A stretch of DNA of 64,000 bases from Acanthosepion lycidas (GCA_963932145.1 OZ010613.1:45270841-45334840), one strand, 5' to 3'. Counted from the stretch's first letter, positions 39,401-48,149 are shown. The notes: generated from the sequence alone by a model not told the origin. Numbers and translations are program-made.

Positions 39401-40086
39401 TAGAAAATAAAATAAACATACACTTTCATAACTAAGAAAATAAATACAAATATATTACGCTTTTCTACCAATTTCACGACACCACTTTTCATTCAAAATG
39501 GCGGCACCAGTTTAAAATCTCTTCTTAAATGATCTAATTTCTAGTTTTGTATATTAATATGTTGTTTCGTTTACAAAGAATATATAATCAACAAAATATA
39601 AGGCTCAGCTGATTGCTGTCATATTTCATTGAGAGACGAGAATACTTTCATTGGAAACAAAAGTGTAAATATGGGAAAAAAATCAAAAAAATGAGACGAA
39701 TGAATCAATTTTCTCATCTTTCAATGTAGCTAGAGGAAGAATTTAAAATTAAAAACATGACCTTATACTATTATAAAATGTATCATTAAAAACAAAACAG
39801 AACTAGGATGCTATAGTTTCTTACAGTTAAAATAAGCCGGAAAAACAATAGAATACCTACACCTTTTAACAAGAAAAATTCACATTGCCGAAGCCAGGAC
39901 TGAACAAAAACATGTACCTTTTTCTTCACTTGTCTGTCGATCTTTGACAATCCAAACGTCTTGGATGGTACCATATTTTCCGAAGCATTTATGATATTCA
40001 TCCTCAGATATTCCTTTGCCAGCAATAATAAACAAACGACTGTTTGGTGGGTCATCGTTCGTATTCGGATAACGGTGGTTTGCCAT
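12716..40086 (-). CDS. RBM45: RBM45 (RNA-binding motif protein 45), full-length copy A, 11 coding exons
   Basis: Joining exons 40086-39918, 33013-32916, 29813-29688, 28879-28753, 26980-26819, 25668-25537, 20506-20294, 18709-18559, 18396-18330, 14996-14756 and 12891-12716 gives 1662 nt, 553 residues plus stop, with every junction GT-AG and in phase. Domains: RRM1 about 16-94 (RLFIIAGKG; IVYIKFSK); RRM2 about 111-185 (LFVIVP at 113-118; KGFGYVKY at 151-158); Gly-rich linker 174-307; a third RRM-like fold about 308-382 (QRLHLTV); C-terminal RRM about 462-536 (RLFIVC; RNYGYAKF at 497-504); C-terminal basic KKQRL, a possible nuclear signal. RBM45 proteins (human about 476 residues) bind GC-rich or modified RNA, oligomerise and are mostly nuclear (family knowledge). 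The ATG at 40,086 sits in a good context (GAAATGG). The protein is longer than vertebrate RBM45 mainly because of glycine tracts. Family assignment rests on domain order and motif similarity. Confidence 0.93.
12998..13842 (-). mobile_element. Mariner-type transposon remnant in RBM45 intron 10
   Basis: Minus-strand pieces match a mariner transposase C terminus: WPPNSPDCNPLDYYVWG, carrying the last catalytic Asp region, and NTKDELKARI. Other pieces such as QLTLPEIWKWHAVLLSICTG lie in other frames, so it is broken. The ends resemble inverted repeats (GGTGCAATAGACAAATT at the left, a TTTACTCATCACACCC-type complement at the right). Inside, a 40-bp unit is tandemly doubled (13,106-13,145 and 13,146-13,185). 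The same family occurs split at 47,820-48,143 and 50,505-50,660. Confidence 0.8.
14756..14996 (-). CDS. RBM45: RBM45 exon 10 (start of last RRM)
   Basis: Acceptor TTGCAG at 14,998-14,997 and donor CTG|GTAAGG at 14,755. Phase 0 in, phase 1 out. Encodes residues 416-495: a helical lead-in (AAMVLEKAGINPERILAKEQ), a Pro/Thr linker, then RLFIVC and FGDLIDVYLLSG of the last RRM. Confidence 0.93.
15270..15775 (+). mobile_element. CR1/Jockey-type LINE 3' coding end in intron 9
   Basis: Plus-strand frames give the typical C-terminal tail of CR1/Jockey reverse transcriptases: LHLYKSHQRSKMEYCCHIWS, then a decayed middle, then ATLWN and GCYNLNLFKFRVNYIQ. The frame changes and stops show that it is broken and 5'-truncated. 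It lies antisense to RBM45. Confidence 0.8.
16000..16165 (+). repeat. Direct repeat, copy 1 of 2 (intron 9)
   Basis: Shares a block starting CAGCAGCATATCAACC, with TATTTAATGCT, TATTTTGTATGC and ATATATAGTTTGTAG, with 17,062-17,225, in the same order and orientation. The copies differ by small indels and substitutions. No coding content or family is recognised. Confidence 0.7.
17062..17225 (+). repeat. Direct repeat, copy 2 of 2 (intron 9)
   Basis: Second copy of the block at 16,000-16,165, about 1.06 kb away. It carries an extra T run near 17,190-17,204. Confidence 0.7.
17626..17727. mobile_element. Palindromic mariner MITE, copy 2: perfect 47-bp-arm hairpin
   Basis: The left 47 bases (17,626-17,672) are the exact reverse complement of the right 47 (17,681-17,727), leaving an 8-base loop. 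It starts TTAGGTTGGTGCAAAAAGAA and is flanked by TA on both sides (17,624-17,625 and 17,728-17,729). It lies in intron 9 of RBM45, so it would be transcribed as a long hairpin. The perfect arms suggest a young insertion. Confidence 0.95.
18330..18396 (-). CDS. RBM45: RBM45 exon 9
   Basis: A 67-nt microexon-sized exon. Acceptor TTTGTCAG, donor AAG|GTGAGG. Completes a split Ser codon and encodes FMESSVGPFPMWTSTPKDTY then KK, a linker between the third and last RRMs. It is the least conserved-looking exon, but its length and phases fit exactly. Confidence 0.85.
18559..18709 (-). CDS. RBM45: RBM45 exon 8 (second half of third RRM)
   Basis: Acceptor TTTTAG, donor CAG|GTAAAA. Encodes IAYARYCTPQAAAYARDKL and GSRIHVRFADQ, the RNP1-like strand, second helix and last strand of the third RRM, then APVDMNLGFGD. 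Confidence 0.93.
18770..20293 (-). other. RBM45 intron 7, no embedded gene recognised
   Basis: Only AT-rich sequence, a G run near 19,045 and an 11-bp inverted repeat (AATCTGACCAA at 19,261 and its complement at 19,300-19,310). No exon or named transposon is seen. Confidence 0.5.
20294..20506 (-). CDS. RBM45: RBM45 exon 7 (Gly/Ala-rich linker and first half of third RRM)
   Basis: Acceptor TTTTTTTCAG, donor ACTG|GTAAGA. Encodes a Gly-rich run (GLGVSGGMGVGGAGSGAGMG) then QRLHLTV, LNQSYLTRLLSLIPGLEYCD. Phase 1 in and out. Confidence 0.93.
20603..21575 (-). mobile_element. RTE-type LINE 3' half (copy A, intron 6)
   Basis: Minus-strand frames contain RT-core relics (a decayed YADDT-type motif near 21,500) and the C-terminal end near 20,720-20,950: KFLGYIMKKGLENLTLTRHY, a GKR-type basic word, and THT/LKGH-like words. 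Several frameshifts and stops make it a fossil. The same block is present in copy B (43,247-43,780 plus 45,735-46,115), so it predates the duplication or lies at its edge. Confidence 0.75.
21590..23590 (-). mobile_element. I/Jockey-type LINE 5' part (copy A only)
   Basis: Read on the minus strand, 23,340-23,200 gives a zinc-knuckle-like CFKCRRSGHHEEKFNG (ORF1 type). 22,240-22,100 gives LYIPPNDKISEIELNKLVQL and a decayed LHGRLE/GDFN-type block, typical of an APE endonuclease. So ORF1 and the endonuclease are present but both broken. The segment is absent from copy B at the equivalent place, so it was gained by A or lost by B. Confidence 0.65.
24171..24212. repeat. (AT)n microsatellite
   Basis: About 20 AT units in intron 6, next to other A- and T-rich tracts. 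Likely polymorphic. Confidence 0.95.
25537..25668 (-). CDS. RBM45: RBM45 exon 6 (Gly-rich linker; first exon not present in copy B)
   Basis: Acceptor TTAATTAG, donor CAGG|GTAAGA. Phase 1 in and out. Encodes VKRGFNEMGGRDDFGFRGQ, then DMYGGGGGGGGYGPPGPDAM and PPYQ. An RG/FG-rich and Gly-Tyr composition suggests a disordered, condensation-prone segment. Confidence 0.93.
25745..26230. other. RBM45 intron 5 stretch, no feature recognised
   Basis: Contains a long A run (about 25,750-25,779) and AT-rich sequence only. Confidence 0.5.
26819..26980 (-). CDS. RBM45: RBM45 exon 5 (end of RRM2, poly-Gly tract)
   Basis: Acceptor CATTTCAG, donor CGAG|GTAAGT. Encodes FKPKFAEPKIPRHEREYDHN, then GGGGVGV and an uninterrupted run of more than 15 Gly from GGT/GGA/GGC codons, then CDYYDFMDR. 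The triplet run is prone to length change; copy B has only eight Gly. Confidence 0.93.
27408..27446. repeat. Poly(A) tract in intron 4
   Basis: Close to 40 consecutive A on the plus strand, so a T run within the RBM45 pre-mRNA. Length may be affected by assembly. Confidence 0.9.
28753..28879 (-). CDS. RBM45: RBM45 exon 4 (RRM2 core)
   Basis: Acceptor CATTTTAAG, donor GCAG|GTAAAT. Phase 0 in, phase 1 out. Encodes KFGDIESVTLLKDRKSGETK, then GFGYVKYHRPYHAALAYESC and DA. Contains RNP1 KGFGYVKY at residues 151-158. Confidence 0.95.
29688..29813 (-). CDS. RBM45: RBM45 exon 3 (RRM1 end, RRM2 start)
   Basis: Acceptor TTTCAG, donor GAA|GTAAGT, phase 0 at both ends. Encodes VLVASSKRDGSVRDPREEER, then LVRLFVIVPKTYSEDDVRKE and FE. 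Confidence 0.95.
31440..32620 (-). repeat. Intron 2 tract nearly identical to 57,030-58,200
   Basis: Line-by-line reading against the copy B counterpart shows fewer than about ten substitutions and a few short length changes in poly-A or poly-T runs and one 3-base gap. Flanking introns of the two copies are far more diverged. No coding exon is supported. Both copies share an open frame on the strand opposite RBM45 with no recognisable domain. Confidence 0.85.
32916..33013 (-). CDS. RBM45: RBM45 exon 2 (RRM1 second half)
   Basis: Acceptor TTATTTATAG, donor AAG|GTAGGT. Enters in phase 1 and encodes IVYIKFSKTSSAFLAMEEMN, then GKCVPGHPKPLK. All 98 bases are identical in copy B. Confidence 0.95.
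34138..35815. mobile_element. Unclassified DNA element with long inverted repeats (copy A intron 1)
   Basis: 34,800-35,035 and 35,580-35,810 are inverted copies of about 230 bp (shared words TTTTAAAATT, TATAACTTTCTT, TACTCCTTGTGGA and complements). An inner segment, 34,140-34,450, is also an inverted copy of 35,230-35,480 (shared AACACTTGT and TATTTTAAGCTGGAAA). A plus-strand frame reads FIEEFLLDSSSDDDSEGFTQ near 34,475-34,545, an acidic start seen again in the related copy at 44,420-45,560. The coding part is decayed. A piggyBac-like origin is possible but not supported enough to name. Copy B lacks it at the equivalent place. Confidence 0.6.
35830..38640. repeat. RBM45 intron 1 block shared with copy B 61,430-63,900
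   Basis: AT-rich intron without recognised exons. Collinear with 61,430-63,900 through many short matching blocks, for example the TTGTTGGCTAACCAATTTTA stretch and the block GATACACAATTCAC. Moderately diverged with small indels. Confidence 0.8.
38647..38675. other. Short perfect hairpin in intron 1
   Basis: TGAACGTGTTAT and its exact complement ATAACACGTTCA enclose a 5-base loop. No counterpart is seen at the equivalent copy B position near 63,900. Confidence 0.6.
39918..40086 (-). CDS. RBM45: RBM45 exon 1 (start codon, RRM1 first half)
   Basis: ATG at 40,086-40,084 in GAAATGG context opens MANHRYPNTNDDPPNSRLFI, then IAGKGISEDEYHKCFGKYGT and IQDVWIVKDRQTSEEK. The donor is G|GTACAT, weaker than the other donors at positions +4 and +5. 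The frame stays open upstream, but that sequence does not look like protein and RRM1 is complete from this ATG. Confidence 0.92.
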
Positions 40087-40260
40087 TTCTGCTTCTAGTG
40101 TTAAATCTGGAGAAAAAGTATAAAACCAAATATAGCAACACCCGTTCTCGTAGAATCTCGTAAAATCACGCGAGACTTTATTCACTCCGGACGCGCGATT
40201 GACCTTTAAAGTCTATTTAAATGCACTAAGAAATTATATTATCACTTTTTTTTTGGTCAT
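40087..40260 (-). promoter_or_regulatory. RBM45 5' UTR and probable promoter region
   Basis: Immediately upstream of the ATG the sequence becomes locally richer in CpG (CACGCGAGAC, CGGACGCGCG near 40,168-40,197) than the AT-rich surroundings. This is typical of a housekeeping start region. The exact start site is not visible. Confidence 0.4.
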
Positions 40261-41303
40261 ATAGCCAAATATGGTATACCTAATTAAGCACAGTAATAAA
40301 CTGTTTTTCGAAGTGTTAAATTCTTTAACACTAACAAGAAATATCTTACGATATCGTCGTAAATTAAATTTCCTGGTTAAGAATTTAAAATGATCTTTGT
40401 AAAATCACAATATGGTCATTTTGAGAAAATTATATTTTAGCTTTTTAGCATTATTTTTTTTCTTTTAGATAAAAAAAAGAAAACACAAATATGCGTCACC
40501 TATCCGTTGGTATATCATCTTCGACACTATCTTGCTAAAATTTTAATAAAAGTACTGTTTTAAATAAAATTGTAATTTTCTTTTCAAAGAAAATTATTTT
40601 GACATAAATCTTACTTAAAGTAAACTTGTATCATTTTTTTTTTTTTTTTAAGATGAACATGCTGAATTAATTACACAAACAACTCAAACTGCTAATTTGT
40701 AAACCAGGACCACCACATACTTAAAAAAAATATATAAGGGAGCACATTTTAAATAATTGTCTTTGAAGTTAAATTTAGATTTTATTTGAAAGATAAAGGA
40801 AAGCTAACCCGTAATTAAAAGAAATAAGTTTTTAGGTATTTTTAAAACATTGGCGCGTTTTCTCGTTACTTTTTGAACCGCCACTATAGACGAAAAATGC
40901 AAACAACAAATTAAAAATTTTCTTTAAAATCTAATATATACTGAATAGCAGGGACAGCCTTAGTTGGCAACCAGTTTATTGAAAAAAAGAAATGGCAACC
41001 TACCTACCTACTTAAATTATATTTTTGAGTTTTGTTTAATTCATTGCTTTTATTTTTTATTTTCTTACATATTTTATGCCTTTACAATTTAAATAATTCT
41101 GAATTTAAGAAAATGTCTAAAATAATGGGCAAAAGTGGTAGTTATTGAATTGATAATGTTGTCTTCAGTTCTTTCTTAATTATTCATTGTCATCCAAGTG
41201 ATGTCTATTTTTATTTGTAAAATTACATAATCCTATATATAACCAATAATTTTAGAATACATTTTATGAGAGTATGATAGAATGTTCAAAGTCGAAAAAT
41301 CAG
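40261..41303. other. Intergenic AT-rich stretch, nothing recognised
   Basis: No open frame of interest, splice-supported exon or transposon motif is seen. Confidence 0.5.
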
Positions 41304-41305
41304 TA

Positions 41306-41439
41306 CAGTGTAACCCGGATATAGGAGAGATTTTCTATGGTCCCAAATTAGAGCCATACTTACCTAAACAAAATAGACCAAACCCAGATATAAGAGACTT
41401 CTCCATCCCCGACAACTCTCTTATATCCGGGTTACACTG
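41306..41439. mobile_element. Short MITE with 26-bp-class inverted ends
   Basis: A 134-bp unit begins CAGTGTAACCCGGATATAGG and ends with the near-complement CCGGGTTACACTG. It is flanked by TA at 41,304-41,305 and 41,440-41,441. Size, TA duplication and CAG...CTG ends suggest a Tc1/mariner/pogo-type non-autonomous element. Confidence 0.85.
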
Positions 41440-42329
41440 TATTATTTCTCTTTTTACATTCATAACAAAAATAATCTAACAGTTGCAAAAATAAAATAAA
41501 ATTCTTTTAAAAAGAAAGTTCACTCAAAAAATGGGATTAAACTTTACATTTTTTTCAATCTTCAAACTTGTCTTTATTTTAAAAAAAATTCTTGTGACAA
41601 ACAGCAAAGGGACAAATTTCAAAATCGCACAGAAATATTACAAGTAATTTTTTGTAAAACATTAAGTGCACATTTTTGTTTTTTTTGGCAAACATGGACC
41701 TTCATAACCACAAAAATAGTGTCAGAAAAGGCCAATTTTTCCATTGATGCCACTATTATTTAAGTATGTTCACACCCTCAGCAATGTTTATTTAGAGGAT
41801 TTATTTAACTTTTATAAAGATATATTATTTACCATTTTACACAGAAATAAAATGTAAAAAACAAATTCTTTTTATTCAGAAATTAAAAAAAATAAAATTA
41901 CAAAATTATCAAAATATGTAAACCATCGACTTCCTTGCCAATTTTACCTACCTTCAATCCCTTGGCAATGTTTGTTGTTTTAAAAAGCAATGATTAAAAT
42001 TTTAATAAAGACGAAACATATGAAATTGAATTTATTTTCTTTGTTCTTTGAGAATTTACAATAAAAATATTAAACGCTATTTATTTATTGCATTATTTAC
42101 AAAAATAATTTCATATTTACAACATTCTTAAAATGCAAATTAACTAATAAAATGTAAATGTTTATTATTTATCAATTTATAAAGAAATAAATATGTAAAT
42201 AAGTATTTTATTGATAAATTTATTAAAAATGTCATAAATGTAAAAAAGAAAATTAATTTAAACACACAATGATGAGTAACCATAATTATAAATTTTGAAA
42301 ACTTTCATTTGCTTCTGCTACAGGAGTTC

Positions 42330-42900
42330 ACTAAAATAGGTTCAGAGCATCTCTTACTATGAACCAAATATTCTTTTAATGTTAGACGAGACCATAAACA
42401 CTCAATATTCATTGGATGGACATAGTTTTCTTGTTTTTAAAAACATTAGTCATCACTAGTATTATTGGTTGAAAGCAATCATGGCCAAGAAGACAAACCT
42501 GTGCACATACAAGTTATGTGTATATGCAAATACCCTCAACCTTGGATGTTATTACAGGTACAGTGAATGACAGACAATTGGAGGACATTGTCACAAAACT
42601 TGTCGCAATTGCACCACAGATTTCATCACATGTACAATTACAGAATGTCTAATTTTTATCAGGGATTTGGAGGATACCACTGTATGGCAGCCAACCATCA
42701 GAAATGTATGTCCTGGTAAAATATGTTCTTGAATATTTAGAAACAGTGTTGATGTCTTATCTGCAATTGATTGAATAAAACACCTTCCCAGAGTCTCTTT
42801 CAATTCCACCAAATAGCTACTGTCCTTGGTGTTCTCTTCCCCCGTTAGGTTTCCTCTTTCCAAATTAGGCTTAATCTACATCAACACCCTCTTACCTATG
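42330..42900 (-). pseudogene. IS1595/Merlin-like transposase fossil
   Basis: The minus-strand frame 42,863-42,591 reads LGRCFIQSIADKTSTLFLNI then QEHILPGHTF, matching the RCF...DR...T..I...I.PG.T pattern of ISXO2/IS1595-type (Merlin) transposases. Further along the same strand, near 42,430-42,340, a second frame gives NYVHPMNIECLWSRLTLKEY, matching the C-terminal N-I-E-x-x-W block with the catalytic Glu. The Asp-containing block in between is decayed, and frame breaks are present. Assigned by motif memory. Confidence 0.6.
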
Positions 42901-43139
42901 AGGTTATTTTAATAGAAAACTTTCTAGAAATATTTGGTGGTGGGGTTAGCTACTGCTCTATTTCAATACACTGTGAATATTTAAAAAATTGGGAAGTTGA
43001 TACCAAATAATTTTTTTATAAATTTTATAAAGAAAAATCCCTGAAAATATTCCATCAAAAATGTTTGTAATGTCGAATCAGAACATCAAAAACCCATTTT
43101 ATTCCTAACACGAAGCAAATTTTTAAAAGACATTTGTTA

Positions 43140-43143
<4 letters not shown>

Positions 43144-43177
<34 letters not shown>
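43144..43177. repeat. (TA)n microsatellite next to the copy B edge
   Basis: About 17 TA units, ending roughly 70 bp before the first sequence shared between copies A and B. Confidence 0.9.
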
Positions 43178-43246
43178 CTTGTGGATATCTTTATGGAAAG
43201 TTGAAAGAGTTTATATTTCCCAGCATACCTTTTTGAATGCACACTT

Positions 43247-43780
43247 GAAAATCAGTTCTTTTACTATTAGAACTTTTGTACACACAAATAAAAAAACAAA
43301 AAAAAACAATTCTGACGTATATTGCTTGCCTGTTAGAAAGTACATGCTTCTTCTATGTGCTGTGTCCCTTCAGAGTGTGGGTGATCATGGTTATCCACAA
43401 CTTCCAATTATTTGTAGCTCTTAGCAATGTTTATCTTTTTACTGCACCACCCATTCCCTGTTCTATCACCCATTTACACAAACTCTTTAGGCAAGTTATT
43501 TATTCTTTCTACCATCCCTCTTACCTTCAAGATGTTCCGTGAGTGTCAAATTTACTAACCATTCTTTTCTCATGATGTATCCTTGAAATTTAAACTGTCT
43601 GATTCTAAATCTTTTTTTTTTTCATTTTTCCTTTAAATTTCCTTGCTTATAGCTCCACCTATTGTATTTTCAGCATCCTTTTGTAGAACATTATCTTTGT
43701 TGTCTCAAGTCTCTTCATCTGTGAGGCAACTGGACCAATTGCACACAACAGTTCAGCAATCTATTACAACGTATATTAAG
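43247..43780 (-). mobile_element. RTE-type LINE 3' end, copy B (first piece)
   Basis: Counterpart of 20,603-21,150, with the same C-terminal coding block. Interrupted at about 43,780 by inserted sequence; the LINE resumes at 45,735. Confidence 0.75.
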
Positions 43781-44419
43781 AAGCAAGTGTAATCCTCATC
43801 TCTGTCTTATCCTCAGTTGCAAGCTAGCCGGCTTTCTTTACCTTCTTAGTTGGGGCCCATTAGGGTTGATTCAGGTTTCCCAAAATGTTACAATATTGAG
43901 ATTGACGGAAGTCTAGTGATGGACTGAATATGTACATAGTGTACCACAATGATAAACAGTGTTGATAACTAACAAGTCTATTAAATAGAAAAAAATGTTT
44001 ATTATCTATAGTAGAACTATGTCTACCACTCACTAGATGATAAACTGAGAAATCTAGCAGTAATTTTTAAAGCAATGACAAGCCAGTTAACTCTCACCCA
44101 ATACTTCTGTCATGCATGTGTTTGTATTAGCTCTGGCCAAAGGTGACAGCTGTCTTATGATGCAATCTTGATAAATCTCTGACAATTGTTTGTTGGGCAC
44201 AACTCTCCTTCTGTGTCTGGGGCCCAGTTTATATAGATGACCACCACACCAAAATTGACCTCAATATATCTAATCTCTCCATGTTCAACTGCCCTAATCT
44301 TAAGGTATCCTTTACAAAACAAGGCTCTCTTTGCTTAACAATTTTCAATCACTATTTCTGTTAGGATAATAGTGTTTTTAGCAAATAGTATTAACCTTTA
44401 CCCAGCTAAATTCTTTTTT
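43781..44419. other. Insertion within the copy B LINE, not recognised
   Basis: No counterpart in copy A and no coding similarity or clear terminal repeat seen. Confidence 0.4.
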
Positions 44420-45560
44420 TTTTCTTGAGGGCACAAAAACATTAGCACCTACTATTTTAAAATTGTTATAACTTTTTTGTATTGTGTGTATAGATTTCAT
44501 TTTTTTTGTATACTAATAAAAGAATATACGAGTAATGTTTTGACATTGGGGGGGGGGGGAAATTGAAAACACAAAATAAAACCAAATACATTAACATACT
44601 TTAACTTTTATTATTCCTTGTGAAGTTCCCGAGTGCAATAAGACGAAAAATGGCTAAAAAGGGCTTTCATTTTGTCAAAAGTGACATCCTTCCACGTGTT
44701 TACATGAGTAGACACCAGCATTTGTTTACTCTTTCTTTCACCTGACTAGCATACTTGTCTTGTTGACAAATAAAGTTATTATTTTGTCATTTATAAATAG
44801 ATGAAATAATTCACCTTCAGAAAGGCTATCAGGTACATCCCTGAGGCCAGTAGCTTCCATAATATTACTCAGCCATGGATGATAGTAGCCACTCGACACC
44901 TAGTGTTCATCATGGCTTTTCTCCAAGTCCTTAGCATGATTATCATTTCCCAACCACTTCACTATCAATAACCACTTGAGTCAAACCTTCAAAATCATTA
45001 GAGTGTGAATAAAAGAAAAACTCCTCAATAAAAACTTTGTTGGACGCTGATATTGCTATTTTTTTTTTTTTCAAAAAAAAAAAAAAAAAAAAAAAAAAAT
45101 CAAAAAATTTAACAAAGGTTTAATTGATGTTAGACCTTGTATAGAATGTAGAATTTAAAATAGCGTAGGAAAACAGATAAGCTATTTCAAGCTTAAAATA
45201 CCGAAAATAACAGCTGACAAGTGTTTATAGCAACCCTCCCAAGGTGACAGAATATGCCTACAACATGCAAAAGGAGAGAATTCTCCAGCAACATTTTTCA
45301 CCTCCAACATGACAAAGATTAATATAACCAAACCACAAGTTTGGGATTTAAGTATAACCCAGATGGTCCTTCTTTGTTTAAACAGGTTTTGCACAGATAG
45401 CATTAATATAAACAACCCCAAATTTAATTTCTCAAGAACAAGAAATTTAATCATGTGTTTGGTGAGAAGTGGATATGTTTGGAAAACTTTGCTTTTGTTT
45501 ACTTTTACTGAATCTTGGCTAGTTATTTCCAAAATAGATCCTCTTTGGAACCATTCCTAA
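44420..45560. mobile_element. Second copy of the unclassified long-inverted-repeat element
   Basis: 44,440-44,690 matches 34,815-35,045 (TTTTAAAATT, TATAACTTTT, TTATTCCTTGTG). 45,125-45,310 matches 35,210-35,400 (TTCAAGCTTAAAATA-type and AACAAGTGTTTAT-type words). An antisense frame near 45,040 reads FIEEFFFYSHSNDFEGLTQ, related to the peptide at 34,475. The right inverted repeat is not evident. Decayed. Confidence 0.6.
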
Positions 45561-45734
45561 ATTCATTTTATTGTTTAAAACATAATTATTAACTTTTTTA
45601 CTTTTTCATTTTTTTTTCTCAAACATTCAATCCACTCTTCTGAGAATTTTAATAATTATTATTAAATTAGTAGTCCCTCCAGATCACCATCTAATGATTT
45701 CATGCAATTAAACCTTTGAGCGGGGCCAGAAGTC

Positions 45735-46115
45735 AATGTTTACACAGGAAAATATTAGAAACAAAGATTTTCTTTGTTTCTATAGGTATTTTCCTATTTA
45801 GCATTTGGAAGAAATCTTTTGCTATTTCAATATGCCTTTGGATTTCTGCATCCCATTTTCTGTCATCTCTTACACTTTCTATATATTTAAACTTCTGTAC
45901 ATGTTTGATTTTGACATCTCCAATTTTTAGCTTGCATCCAAGTTTTTCTTTCAAGTTCTTCTTGCTTTCCTTTGCTACCTTGTCTAGGAATTCCTGCAGT
46001 TTCATTTCTTTGTCTGCCATCAACACGGTGTCATGTGCATATCTTATGCTAGTAGAATTAAAATTCATATATCCTGATTGTATTAACCGATAAATTACAG
46101 AAACAATTGCCTACT
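45735..46115 (-). mobile_element. RTE-type LINE reverse-transcriptase piece, copy B (second piece)
   Basis: The open frame 46,068-45,733 reads RYAHDTVLMADKEMKLQEFL, with YAHD in place of the catalytic YADD, then HVQKFKYIESVRDDRKWDAE and IQRHIEIAKDFFQMLNR, the thumb region after the RT core. Counterpart of 21,200-21,575. 5'-truncated and broken. Confidence 0.85.
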
Positions 46116-46689
46116 TCATTTTGAAGAGAAGGTATTTGAAATTAAAAACATTTTTGAACTTGTCTTCTCATATCTTTTATATCATTTCTCCAGCCGAAGA
46201 GTAATAAAATGCAGCAAAAAGGAGTTTCATGCAGGTATATTTTTACTACAGAAAGAGACAAGAGAAAAATAACACCACAAAAAGGCTTCCTCCAGTGTGA
46301 GGTGGGGGAACAAAAAAAAAAAAAAAAAAAAAAAAAGTGGCAAGTGGAGTTCTGAGAAAAGTGTCACAACTGAAACAAAATTTAGTTTTAACTTTAAACT
46401 AAAGCACATATGACTTACTACTTTCAGAATGAAAAAGAAATTAACTCCATTTTTCAAGATTTCGGTAAAAATAATACTCTTTTAAAATGGGTCAGCAGAT
46501 AAGAAACTTTTAACTATCAAATAAATTATGTTCATATCACACACATACACATATGCACACAAAATGGCCTTCATATGAAAAAGGATTTCTTTTTTTAATT
46601 TTCCTTTTTATTTTTTTGATAATTCCAGATATCTGGATCAGGAGTTTTTATAATCCTTTCTATCAAGTTTTAACAAAAAATAATGAATA

Positions 46690-47480
46690 GGTACTTACCA
46701 TAAAATAAAAAACAGACAAAAAAAATTTTTTTTTTTTAAATCAATATAGCCGATCAAAAATTGATAAATTCAACTTTTTCTCTGATTGTATTAAAACTCA
46801 GTATGTAGGTTACTTACATGACAAGCTCAATGATACCTCATTTTTATCCCTATGCCACTGCATTTAGCGAAAAACGAAAAATTGATTTCAACAAAAATTT
46901 TAAACTAAAAACTCCCTCAATTTTCAAGCAATCTAATACAAACTTCATTCAATGGTAACCAACAATAACTTGATTGTTTAACAGTAATTTAACTTGATAA
47001 TTGAGTCCACCCATATAGTGAAAATATGCATAAATAGCAAAAAATGGTTAATGGTTTCTTTCTTATTTTTCATTGATCTTTCAACCAATCTTCATCTAAC
47101 TTAACAATTGCTTTATAAATGTATCCTCTTTTACATCCCTGGTAGCACAATGAGAAAGTGAATTTCAAAAACTTCAAAATAATTGTGTTCTGAAGTGGGT
47201 CTTCAATGTTGCCTGTTTTACCCCTTCATGTCCTCAACTAACTTCAATTGAATAAATACAGACTCCTGTTATATTAGTAACTGCATTAATTCAAAATGTT
47301 TTTTTTAATGAAAGTACTTAAAAAAGATAGACAGTTACATCTAAACATGATGCTGTTTTTGCTCCATTCTAATTGAATGCTTTTATTGATTGACCAGCTG
47401 GGTATGGCTACTAGTAGAACATATTTGTAGCTGTATATCACAAATATCCAGAGTATAATTATCCCAAAAAACAAATTTTG
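46690..47480. other. Copy B segment replacing the exon 6 region; not recognised
   Basis: The copy A homology stops near A 24,340 and resumes at A 26,235, so about 1.9 kb, including exon 6 (25,537-25,668), has no counterpart. The ~0.8 kb present instead shows no exon, transposase or RT motif. Confidence 0.6.
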
Positions 47481-47819
47481 TAATCATGCTTATGAGCAAG
47501 AAAGACAAACCAAGATCACTACATTTACTATACAAAGTAAGATTACATTAGCATGAACATTTTACTATTTTTTCATCTCCAATCAAATCTTAATTAATGT
47601 GTCTACCCACCTGAAATATGAAGGAAATTCATTCCTCACCCACAATTTAAAACACATTTTATTAAAAGTTAATATTGTCTCTTTCGCTCATTTCATTGAA
47701 GCCACACATAACACATCTAATATTATCTTAAATTTTTTATTAAAAGGAAGCATTATCAGTATTAATTTTTTACTAATATTTCTTTCATCTCCATTTTAAT
47801 TGCTTTATTTACACTTGTA

Positions 47820-48143
47820 TAGGGTGCAATGGATAAATTATCATATAAATTATGCAAAAATGAAAATAATAGTGACATTTCACTTTAACATACATTTCCA
47901 AAATTACACAAAGATATCTTGAAATACTAAAGAGTAAATTTATTCAATAAAATTTCCATTCGTTTCAACCACATCTTCCTGCAACTCTTCTGGACGGTCT
48001 CCTTGTTTAAGGTGAATGCTGTTCCAAGGAGTTTTGTTGTTCTTTCGTTCATATGTGCCCCACACATAATAAACAAAGGACTGCAGTTTGGAGGAGTTAA
48101 GCGGTGATGTAGTTGAAGAAACTGTCTGACAGCCATGATGGGC
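47820..48143 (-). mobile_element. Mariner remnant in copy B, 3' part
   Basis: Begins GGGTGCAATGGATAAATT, an inverted-repeat-like end also seen at 12,998. Its minus strand encodes pieces such as LTPPNCSPLFIMCGAHMNER and LNKETVQKSCRK, homologous to the mariner at 13,020-13,400. Split from its 5' part at 50,505-50,660 by the Penelope-like insertion. Confidence 0.75.
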
Positions 48144-48149
48144 ACTATT

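Noticed and set aside
40087-40185. In-frame upstream extension of RBM45 exon 1 from an earlier ATG at 40,185
   Set aside because: The extra residues (Cys/Tyr/Phe-rich) do not look like RBM45. The ATG at 40,086 has the better context, and the family begins shortly before RRM1.
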